Assembly: GCA_034666465.1 (NCBI GenBank)
Contig: JAXDLT010000370.1
Coordinates: 1-17,009, forward strand
Direction: 5' to 3'
DNA from: CF-96 sp028287605
Lineage (GTDB): Bacteria > Chloroflexota > Dormibacteria > Aeolococcales > Aeolococcaceae
Length of the DNA stretch: 17,009 bases
The translations under genes and the position numbers were made by a program. Shown piece after piece: positions 1 to 5,751 of the stretch (position 1 is the first letter of the stretch; every line of letters begins with the position of its first letter). The notes below the pieces were generated by a model. It had not been told where the DNA came from and did no database searches. It saw nothing but the letters and a program-made list of their open reading frames with translations.

Positions 1-162
1 GAGTCGGGGCGCGGCGGACGGCCGAAGGCCTCCGCGCCCCGACCAAGAGCCGGAACCCGCGCGTGCCGGCCGGCCCGGCTGACAACGACGCACGGACGCG
101 AGCGAGGCACACCCGCGCGTGCCGGCCACCCCGCCGTTCAAGGACGCGCGGACACAAGCGAG
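1..162. repeat. Left arm of long inverted repeat flanking the mreB-like gene
   Basis: Positions 1-77 are a perfect reverse complement of 1248-1324. After about 9 poorly matching bases, 87-113 again matches 1212-1238 perfectly, and 136-162 matches the reverse complement of 1176-1201 imperfectly. The arm starts at the window edge and may extend further left. Its inner half contains two tandem copies of a 56-bp unit (56-111 and 112-167, both opening with CCCGCGCGTGCCGGCC). A stem-loop (TCGGGGCGCGG at 4-14 with CCGCGCCCCGA at 32-42) lies in the outer part. No coding signal is convincing here. The arm ends 13 nt before the mreB-like ATG. Confidence 0.85.
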
Positions 163-168
163 TACATT
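163..168 (+). promoter_or_regulatory. Possible -10 hexamer TACATT for the mreB-like gene
   Basis: TACATT is a rare AT-rich hexamer in very GC-rich DNA. It ends 7 nt before the ATG at 176, the spacing expected for a leaderless transcript starting at or next to the start codon. No convincing -35 box is visible 17 nt upstream. It sits exactly where the repeat arm ends and unique sequence begins. Confidence 0.35.
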
Positions 169-175
169 CCTCTCG

Positions 176-1174
176 ATGCTCGGAAAGAAGGTCGGCATCG
201 ACCTGGGGACGACCGCGGTGCGCCTGCACCTCAAGGGCGAGGGCGTCACCTTCGACGAGCCCGCGATGGTCGCCACCGCCGTCGGGGACGATCGGGTGCT
301 CGCCTACGGCACCGCGGCGCTGGGCACGGTGGGCCGCACCGGAGCGCGGCTGCGCAGCCCGCTCCGCGAGGGCGCGGTGGCCGACACCGTGGCCCTGGAC
401 GCGCTGCTCAACCATCTCATCACCCGCGCGGTGGGCCGCCAGCGGATCTTCCGCCCCGACGTGATGGTGGCGGTGGTGCCGGGGATGAGCGGGGGCGACC
501 GCCGCACCGTCATGGAGATCGCCGCCCGGGCGGGGGCGCGCACCGTGTACCTTATCGAGTCGCCGCTGGCCGCCGCCATCGGCGCCGGGCTGTCGGTGAG
601 CAGCCGCATCGGACACCTGGTCGCCGACGTGGGTGGCGGCACCACCGACATCGCCGTGGTGGCCCTCGACGGCATCGTCTCGCGGCTCTCCGTGCCCGGC
701 GGCGGACAGGCGCTCACCCGCGCCATCGCGGACCACCTCAGCGTGCTGCACGGCGTGGCCGTCGACCTCGGCGCCGCCGAGGAGGCGAAGCGGGAGATCG
801 GCTCGGCGACCCCGCTGGTCGAGGAGCGCACCCTGCGGCTGGTGGTGGCCGGCCTGGCCGGCCCCGCCGAGATCGTGGTGTCGTCGACCGAGGTGAAGGA
901 GGCGATGACGCCGCCGCTCGGACGGCTGGTCGCTGCGGTGAACGAGGTGCTCGCCGACTGCCCGGAGCCGCTCGTCACCGACATCCGCACCCGCACCGGC
1001 CTGGTGCTCACCGGCGGCGGCGCCCGGCTGCGCGGCCTCGACCGCCACCTCGCCGCCGCCACCGGCCTGCGGGTCGAGGTCGCCGCCGACCCCCAGGGCT
1101 GCGTCGCCCGCGGCGCCGGCACCGCCCTGGAGAGCCTCGACCTGGTCCGCCGGAACTTCCTGTACTTGAGATAA
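176..1174 (+). CDS. mreB: MreB-like actin-family protein (rod-shape determinant)
   Basis: This is a 332-residue actin/Hsp70-fold ATPase of the MreB family, which polymerises under the inner membrane and guides cell-wall synthesis. Family signatures are in order: phosphate-1 loop GIDLGTT (7-13), ESPLAAAIGAGL (128-139), phosphate-2 loop DVGGGTTDIAV (151-161), and adenosine motif LTGGGARLRGL (278-288), followed by DPQGCVARGAG near the C terminus. Length matches ordinary MreB (about 335-345). I chose ATG 176 rather than GTG 119 because 119-175 lies mostly in the repeat arm and family homology starts at MLGKKVGIDLGTT. No mreC, mreD or rodA is adjacent. The gene is boxed in by inverted repeats ending 13 nt before the start and beginning 1 nt after the stop. 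It may be an accessory MreB paralogue rather than the main copy. The family call is firm; the role is inferred. Confidence 0.92.
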   Translation: MLGKKVGIDLGTTAVRLHLKGEGVTFDEPAMVATAVGDDRVLAYGTAALGTVGRTGARLRSPLREGAVADTVALDALLNHLITRAVGRQRIFRPDVMVAVVPGMSGGDRRTVMEIAARAGARTVYLIESPLAAAIGAGLSVSSRIGHLVADVGGGTTDIAVVALDGIVSRLSVPGGGQALTRAIADHLSVLHGVAVDLGAAEEAKREIGSATPLVEERTLRLVVAGLAGPAEIVVSSTEVKEAMTPPLGRLVAAVNEVLADCPEPLVTDIRTRTGLVLTGGGARLRGLDRHLAAATGLRVEVAADPQGCVARGAGTALESLDLVRRNFLYLR

Positions 1175-1175
1175 T

Positions 1176-1324
1176 CTCGCTCGCGTCCCGCGTCCTTGAG
1201 CGACGGGCCGGGGTGTGCCTCGCTCGCGTCCGTGCGTCCCTGAACGACGGGCCGGCCGGCACGCGCGGGTTCCGGCTCTTGGTCGGGGCGCGGAGGCCTT
1301 CGGCCGTCCGCCGCGCCCCGACTC
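1176..1324. repeat. Right arm of long inverted repeat flanking the mreB-like gene
   Basis: This is the inverted counterpart of 1-162, beginning 1 nt after the mreB-like TAA stop. Positions 1248-1324 are identical to the reverse complement of 1-77. It carries the same outer stem-loop (1283-1321) and, read on the minus strand, two diverged copies of the unit around GACGCACGGACGCGAGCGAG. The repeat homology stops at 1324, so this edge of the element can be placed; the left edge cannot. Confidence 0.85.
1283..1321. terminator. GC-rich stem-loop in the right arm, possible terminator
   Basis: An 11-bp perfect outer stem (TCGGGGCGCGG / CCGCGCCCCGA) encloses a 17-nt centre that includes AGGCC/GGCCG-type pairing. 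It lies about 110 nt after the mreB-like stop. No T-tract follows on either strand, so intrinsic termination is only a guess. The hairpin itself is certain, and an identical copy in inverted orientation lies at 4-42. Confidence 0.3.
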
Positions 1325-1530
1325 ATCGGCCGCCTCGTGGCCGGCGGTTTCGTCCTTGGGCTGTGCGGGGCGGCCTTCAGCTTTCGCCTCCACCCGCGCG
1401 TGCCGTCCGCCCCTCCCGTCAGCCGCGGATCGCAGCTCGCAGTGAACCGAGAGCGCTCTCAGTACCCGGCCGGGTGGATGACGTTCTCAGCCACCCCGAG
1501 CCGGGATCGACGGCGTGTCGCTCTCCCGCA
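1325..1530. other. Non-coding convergent spacer with a LacI-operator-like palindrome
   Basis: The space between the mreB cassette (+) and the GT9 gene (-) shows no family-like protein in any frame. It holds a perfect 12-bp palindrome GAGAGCGCTCTC at 1449-1460, extendable to ACcGAGAGCGCTCTCaGT with one mismatched pair. That resembles the CG-centred operators of LacI-family sugar regulators. A 15-nt match to the repeat arm, CACCCGCGCGTGCCG, occurs at 1391-1405. No adjacent gene is an obvious LacI-family target. Confidence 0.4.
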
Positions 1531-1646
1531 GCGGGGGGATGCGGGACACCATGACGGAGCGAGTTCCGCAGCACGCCGCAGGGCGAAGCCCGAAGGCGAG
1601 CGAGGACTGTTTGAAGCATCCGGCGTGGTGTCCCGCGTCACCCCGC
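1531..1646. repeat. 116-bp element with 23-bp imperfect terminal inverted repeats
   Basis: Positions 1531-1553 pair with 1624-1646 at 20 of 23 positions, including an uninterrupted 11-bp core GCGGGACACCA / TGGTGTCCCGC (1541-1551 and 1626-1636). The roughly 70-nt centre contains a small hairpin GGGCGAAGCCC (1581-1591) and the string CCCGAAGGCGAGCGAGG, which looks like a dispersed intergenic repeat. It could be a MITE-like insertion, a REP-type repeat, or a structured 3' end for the minus-strand GT9 transcript, whose stop is 15 nt away. No target-site duplication was recognised. Confidence 0.5.
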
Positions 1647-1660
1647 GTCCGGGCTTGCGA

Positions 1661-2695
1661 CTAGAGGCGGGAGCCAGCCTGAGCGACCACACCTTCGATC
1701 CCGGCGAGGACGTCGTCGACGCGGATGCGGCGCATCAGGCGCCCCGGGTCGCGGCCCGAGGTCGGCTCGGGGAGGCCCTGCACGACCCGGCTGCCGGGGC
1801 CGTAGGGGCCGCGGGCGGCGCCGTCGGTGGGGCCGTAGAGGCCGATCGCCGGGGTGCCCACCGCGGCGGCGAGGTGGAGGAGGGGCGACTCGCCGCTGAT
1901 CAGCAGGTCGCAGCGCTCGATCACCGCCGCCGCCTCGTCGAGGGCGAGGCCGGCGCAGAGGTCGAGGACCGGGACCTCGACGTCGTCGAGCATGCGGTCG
2001 GCGGCGTCGCGGTCGGCCTCGGTGCCGAGCACCACCATGCCGGCGCCGTGGCGGGCGCCGAGCTGGTTGGCGAGGTGGGCGAAGCGCTCCGGGTCCCAGG
2101 CGAGCGCCCAGGCGGGGGTGCCGGGGATGGGGTCGGCGAAGCCGGCGCCGGGGGCCACGGCGATGAGCAGGCGGCCGTCCTCGAAGCCGCTGCCGATCAG
2201 CCGCTCCTCGGCGCGCGCGCGCGCCGCCTCGCCGGGATCGTACTCGGGGCGGTGGAGGCGCTCCTCCACCCCCAGGGCGCCGGCGAGGCGGAGGAAGGCC
2301 TCGACGCGGTTCTCGTGCGCCGCCGCGGGCACCCGGGCGGTGAGCAGCGCGGTGCCGGGGCCGCCGTCCAGGCCGGCGCGCCGGGCGATCCCGGAGGCGT
2401 AGGCGAGGGTGCGGTCGCGCAGCCGCGCGCTGCAGAGCAGCACCGCCTCGAGCCGGCGGGTGCGGAGCGCCAGCAGCGCGGCGAGCCACTGGTCGGGGCG
2501 CGGGGGCCCCGGGCCCAGCGCCGGCAGGGTGACCACCTCGTCGAGGCCGGGCAGCCCGCCCGCCACCCTCGTCACCGACGGCGGCGCCATCAGCACGATC
2601 GTCGAGGCCGGGTCGGCGACCCGCAGCGTCCCCAGCAGCGGCGCCGCCTGCAGGGTCTCGACCAGCCCCCCCGCGACCACGACCGCGATCCTCAC
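1661..2695 (-). CDS. Glycosyltransferase family 9 (heptosyltransferase-like) protein
   Basis: This 344-residue protein resembles the ADP-heptose:LPS heptosyltransferase family (GT9, GT-B fold). The N terminus VRIAVVVAGGLVETLQAAP matches the usual GT9 opening (R-I-L-V-V-R-x-x-x-x-G-D). Mid-protein VAPGAGF and the C-terminal ISGESPLLHLAAAVGTPAIG, followed by LYGPTD, form the nucleotide-sugar site. I chose GTG 2695 because homology begins there; GTG 2713 would add six residues (MRYRAA). A minus-strand TACCGT (2707-2702) ends 6 nt before GTG 2695, as expected for a leaderless transcript. The sugar and acceptor cannot be read from the sequence. In lineages without LPS such proteins act on other glycans. 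It is transcribed alone, divergent from argF and convergent with the mreB cassette. Confidence 0.85.
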   Translation of the reverse strand: MRIAVVVAGGLVETLQAAPLLGTLRVADPASTIVLMAPPSVTRVAGGLPGLDEVVTLPALGPGPPRPDQWLAALLALRTRRLEAVLLCSARLRDRTLAYASGIARRAGLDGGPGTALLTARVPAAAHENRVEAFLRLAGALGVEERLHRPEYDPGEAARARAEERLIGSGFEDGRLLIAVAPGAGFADPIPGTPAWALAWDPERFAHLANQLGARHGAGMVVLGTEADRDAADRMLDDVEVPVLDLCAGLALDEAAAVIERCDLLISGESPLLHLAAAVGTPAIGLYGPTDGAARGPYGPGSRVVQGLPEPTSGRDPGRLMRRIRVDDVLAGIEGVVAQAGSRL

Positions 2696-2742
2696 CGCCG
2701 CACGGTAGCGCACCCGGACGGCCTCGCAGGCGACCCCTCCGG

Positions 2743-2748
2743 TGTCAA
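2743..2748 (-). promoter_or_regulatory. Possible minus-strand -35 box (TTGACA) upstream of the GT9 gene
   Basis: The minus strand reads a perfect TTGACA here, 48 nt before the GTG at 2695, in the 127-nt divergent spacer between the GT9 gene and argF. No good -10 lies at 16-18 nt spacing (the hexamer there reads GAGGCC), so the match may be chance. Confidence 0.2.
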
Positions 2749-2802
2749 CCCGTTCTGTCGGTCAGGAGACGCCGGCGTCGGGCCGCCGCGACCGAGCATC
2801 CA

Positions 2803-2808
2803 TATACT
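2803..2808 (+). promoter_or_regulatory. Possible -10 hexamer TATACT for argF
   Basis: TATACT is one mismatch from the sigma-70 -10 consensus and stands out in GC-rich DNA. It ends 14 nt before the argF ATG at 2823, predicting a leader of about 7 nt. No good -35 box is visible. Confidence 0.45.
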
Positions 2809-2822
2809 CGTCGGCACACGCC

Positions 2823-3758
2823 ATGTACAGCGCTCTTGCCGGTCGCGACCTGCTCAGCATCACCGACCTCAGCCGCGCCGACATCGACGCGGTGCTCGAG
2901 GCCGGCGCGCGCGCCAAGGGCGGCGGGCACCTGGGCAGGCCGCTCGAGGGCCGCAGCGTGGCAATGATCTTCCAGCGTCCCAGCAACCGCACCCGGCTGA
3001 GCTTCGAGGTCGCCATCCACCGGCTCGGTGGCCATCCCATCCCGCTCTTCGCCCAGGAGATCCAGATGGGCGAGCGCGAGTCGGTCACCGATGTCAGCCG
3101 CATCCTCGACCGCTACCTCGACGGCATCGTCGCCCGTCTCACCTCGCACCGCGACCTGGTGCGCATGGCCGCCAACGCCCATGCGCCGGTGGTGAACGCC
3201 ATGACCGACCGCGAGCATCCCTGCCAGGTGCTCGCCGACCTTCTGACCGTGCAGGAGGTCACCGGCGAGCTGGACGGCGTGTCCGTCGCCTACGTTGGCG
3301 ACGGCAACAACGTCTGCACCTCGTGGATCTACGCCGCCGCCCTCTGCGGCATCGACCTCCGCATGGTCTGCCCTCCCGGCTACGAGCCGCCGCCCGCGGT
3401 GCTGGAGGCCGCCGCGGTGCTGCGCGGCGGCGAGGCCGGCTTCCTGCTCTCCCACGACCCCGGGCCGGTGCTCGACGGCGCCGCGATCGTCTACACCGAC
3501 GTCTGGGCGAGCATGGGCCAGGAGGCCGAGCAGCAGCGCCGCCGCGAGGACTTCGCCCATCTCCAGGTCAACGACGCCCTGGTGGCGCGCGCCGCGCCGG
3601 GGGCGCGGGTCATGCACTGCCTGCCCGCCCACCGCGGCGAGGAGATCACCGACTCGGTGCTCGACGGCCCCCGGTCGATCGTCTTCGACCAGGCCGAGAA
3701 CCGGCTGTGGGTGCAGCAGGCGCTGCTGGCGCTGCTGTTCGCCGGGGTGGCTCCGTGA
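2823..3758 (+). CDS. argF: Ornithine carbamoyltransferase
   Basis: This cytoplasmic enzyme of arginine synthesis transfers the carbamoyl group of carbamoyl phosphate to ornithine, giving citrulline. The 311 residues show the family motifs: carbamoyl-phosphate loop PSNRTR (53-58; usually STRTR, so Asn replaces the first Thr), HPCQ (132-135), DGNNVCTSW (160-168), ornithine loop DVWASMG (226-232) and HCLPAHRGEE (265-274). I chose ATG 2823 because family homology starts there and a -10-like TATACT lies just upstream. An upstream in-frame GTG at 2742 would add 27 unrelated residues and bypass the promoter. The stop overlaps the cdaA GTG (GTGA), an unusual pairing of arginine synthesis with c-di-AMP synthesis. 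No other arg gene is in the window. A catabolic role cannot be excluded, and the SMG loop favours ornithine over acetylornithine. Confidence 0.95.
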   Translation: MYSALAGRDLLSITDLSRADIDAVLEAGARAKGGGHLGRPLEGRSVAMIFQRPSNRTRLSFEVAIHRLGGHPIPLFAQEIQMGERESVTDVSRILDRYLDGIVARLTSHRDLVRMAANAHAPVVNAMTDREHPCQVLADLLTVQEVTGELDGVSVAYVGDGNNVCTSWIYAAALCGIDLRMVCPPGYEPPPAVLEAAAVLRGGEAGFLLSHDPGPVLDGAAIVYTDVWASMGQEAEQQRRREDFAHLQVNDALVARAAPGARVMHCLPAHRGEEITDSVLDGPRSIVFDQAENRLWVQQALLALLFAGVAP

Positions 3759-4612
3759 GCAACGCCCTCGACACCCTCCGGATCTTCCTCAGCAACGTGG
3801 GCTGGCGCGACGTCATCGACGTGATGATCGTCGCCGTCATCCTCTACCAGCTGCTCAAGCTGGTGCGCGGCACCCAGGCGGCGCAGCTGCTGGTCGGCCT
3901 GGTGGTGCTGCTGGTCGTCGACCTCATCGCCACCGCGCTCAACCTGCGCCTGCTCAAGTACGTGTTCGCCAGCGGCGGCCAGGCCATCCTCATCGCCGCG
4001 GTGGTGCTCTTCCAACCCGAGCTGCGACGCGCCCTCGACCAGGTGGGCCGGCTCGCCCCGGTGCGCGCCATCCTGCCCCACCCGGGCGGCGCCGGCATCA
4101 CCCGGCTGGTGGACGAGGTGATCCGTGCCGCCGGCTCGCTGAGCGAGCGGCGCACCGGCGCGCTGATCGTGTTCGAGCGCGGCACCGGCCTCGAGAACGT
4201 CGCCGCCACCGGGGTGCGCATCAACGGCGAGACCACCGCGGAGATGCTGGCCACCGTCTTCTTCCCCAACTCGCCGCTCCACGACGGCGCGGTCATCATC
4301 CGCGAGGAGCGGATCGTGGCGGCGGGTTGCGTCCTGCCCCTTGCCGATACCATCCCGGGGGTGGGTCGCATGGGCACCCGCCACCGCGCCGCGCTGGGCC
4401 TCACCCTGCAGAGCGACGCGGTGGTCCTGATCGTGAGCGAGGAGACCGGGCTGATCAGCGTCGCCCACGAGGCCAAGGTGTACCGCGGCCTCGACCAGGT
4501 CAAGCTGCGCGACATGCTCGTCACCCTGCTCGGCGGCGTGCCCGGCTCGAGCCGGATGCCGATCCCGCGTCCCTTCCTCCGCAGCTCCGGGGTGAGGGCG
4601 ACGCGGCGATGA
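3755..4612 (+). CDS. cdaA: Diadenylate cyclase CdaA (c-di-AMP synthase)
   Basis: This 285-residue membrane enzyme condenses two ATP into cyclic di-AMP, a second messenger controlling potassium and osmolyte balance and cell-wall homeostasis. Three hydrophobic segments at about 19-38, 42-62 and 72-89 anchor it. The cytoplasmic DAC domain follows, with catalytic motif SPLHDGAVII (DGA at 177-179) and the ATP-binding GTRHRAALG (RHR at 209-211). Length and layout match CdaA/DacA (about 270-280). The GTG start at 3755 overlaps the argF stop, and its own TGA overlaps the cdaR ATG, so the three are probably translated in sequence. A much longer open frame beginning at 1337 runs into this gene, but its upstream part is antisense to the GT9 gene and out of frame with argF, so it is not coding. 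Confidence 0.96.
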   Translation: MSNALDTLRIFLSNVGWRDVIDVMIVAVILYQLLKLVRGTQAAQLLVGLVVLLVVDLIATALNLRLLKYVFASGGQAILIAAVVLFQPELRRALDQVGRLAPVRAILPHPGGAGITRLVDEVIRAAGSLSERRTGALIVFERGTGLENVAATGVRINGETTAEMLATVFFPNSPLHDGAVIIREERIVAAGCVLPLADTIPGVGRMGTRHRAALGLTLQSDAVVLIVSEETGLISVAHEAKVYRGLDQVKLRDMLVTLLGGVPGSSRMPIPRPFLRSSGVRATRR

Positions 4613-5715
4613 GGTCGATCCTCGACCTCCCGGTGCTGCGCGACCGGGAGCCGCCGCCCTGGCTGGCGCGCAACCTGCGGGTGAAGCTGCTCGCCATGCT
4701 GCTGGCGCTGGCGTCGTGGGTGGTGGTCGTCTACGCCGCCAACCCGCCGGACTCGCGGCAGATCCTGGTCCACGTCCAGCAGGACGCGCAGCAGCTGCCC
4801 GGCCGCTACGTGCTCGCCCACCCGATTCCGGACATCACGGTGCGCATCAACGGCACCCGCGAGCACGTCGACGCCTTCCAGGCCTCGAGCATCCGGGCCA
4901 CCCCGAGCTTCGACGCCATCCGCCGGACGGGGGTGCAGCAGCTTCCCCTGACCGTGGTGGACACCGATCCCAACGTCGACCTCAGCGACGTGCCCGGCTC
5001 GGTGTCCACCGACGTCGACCTGCTCGGCACCACCACCGTGCCGGTGGTGGTGCGCACCAGCAAGACCCAGGTGGGCTACCAGATCTCCTCGGCGACCGCG
5101 ACCCCGGACCACGTCCGGCTGACCGGTCCCCAGCGCGAGCTCAGCTTCGCCCAGGCGGTGGTGGACTTCAACTTCGGGAACCGGACCAGCAACCTGACCC
5201 AGGACGGTGTTCCGGTCATCGCCGTCGACCCGCGCAGCGGGACCCGGCCGCTGAGCGACGTCACCGTGAACGAGGGGACGGTGCGGGTCACGGTGGTCAT
5301 CAAGCCCGTCGACGGCTCGATCATCTCCCTCGTCATCCCCCAGTTCACCGGAACGGTGGCGCCGGGTCACATGGTCAGCGCGTTGACCGTGGATCCCCAG
5401 ACGGTGACCCTCTCCGGCCCCGAGAACCTGCTCAACGGCGCGGACCACGTCACCACCGCGCCGATCCCGCTGACCGGCCTCACCTCCGACCGCATCTTCA
5501 CCGTCCAGCTCCAGCCGCAGACCGGCCTCAAGGCGGACGTCGTCACGGTCAACGTCCACGTCTTCGTCACCGCGCTGCCGGAGGCGGTGATCACGCCCAC
5601 CCCGGCCAGCCCGGCGCCGTCGGTCACTCCACGGTCGACGAGCACGAGCACGCCGGCCCCGGCCTGCACGCAGGCGCCGCTGGGAACCCCCTGCCCGAGC
5701 CCCCGCCCAACGTAA
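4609..5715 (+). CDS. cdaR: CdaR/YbbR-domain protein, regulator of CdaA
   Basis: This 368-residue protein is encoded directly after cdaA with an ATGA overlap, the standard position of CdaR, a membrane-anchored extracytoplasmic modulator of CdaA. Residues 1-24 are cytoplasmic. A single transmembrane segment follows at about 26-44 (KLLAMLLALASWVVVVYAA), then an extracytoplasmic part built of repeated beta-rich YbbR-like segments (for example DITVRINGTREHVDAF, HVRLTGPQRELSFAQAVVDF and TVTLSGPENLLNGADHV). The last roughly 45 residues form a Pro/Thr/Ser-rich tail containing two cysteines (CTQAPLGTPC), probably disordered or wall-spanning. Sequence identity of YbbR proteins is low, so the call rests on topology, repeat pattern and neighbourhood. 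Confidence 0.88.
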   Translation: MRSILDLPVLRDREPPPWLARNLRVKLLAMLLALASWVVVVYAANPPDSRQILVHVQQDAQQLPGRYVLAHPIPDITVRINGTREHVDAFQASSIRATPSFDAIRRTGVQQLPLTVVDTDPNVDLSDVPGSVSTDVDLLGTTTVPVVVRTSKTQVGYQISSATATPDHVRLTGPQRELSFAQAVVDFNFGNRTSNLTQDGVPVIAVDPRSGTRPLSDVTVNEGTVRVTVVIKPVDGSIISLVIPQFTGTVAPGHMVSALTVDPQTVTLSGPENLLNGADHVTTAPIPLTGLTSDRIFTVQLQPQTGLKADVVTVNVHVFVTALPEAVITPTPASPAPSVTPRSTSTSTPAPACTQAPLGTPCPSPRPT

Positions 5716-5751
5716 CCTCGTCTCAGCCGCCCCCGTTCGCGCTGGTGCGTC

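Noticed and set aside
1..162. CRISPR-like array from the tandem repeats
   Set aside because: There are only two 56-bp units per arm with no spacers of regular length, and no cas genes.
1213..1554. Short plus-strand frames in the spacer downstream of the mreB-like gene
   Set aside because: They start inside the repeat arm and run through palindromic repeat DNA. No conserved-looking protein and no start signal.
1337..4612. A very long plus-strand open frame of about 1091 codons
   Set aside because: Only its last 285 codons (CdaA) are real. The earlier part is antisense to the GT9 gene and out of frame with argF, and it reads as Arg/Ala/Gly-rich non-protein-like sequence. High GC removes stops by chance.
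5716..5751. A glmS ribozyme upstream of glmS
   Set aside because: The spacer is only 36 nt and the preceding sequence codes for cdaR. No ribozyme core is visible.
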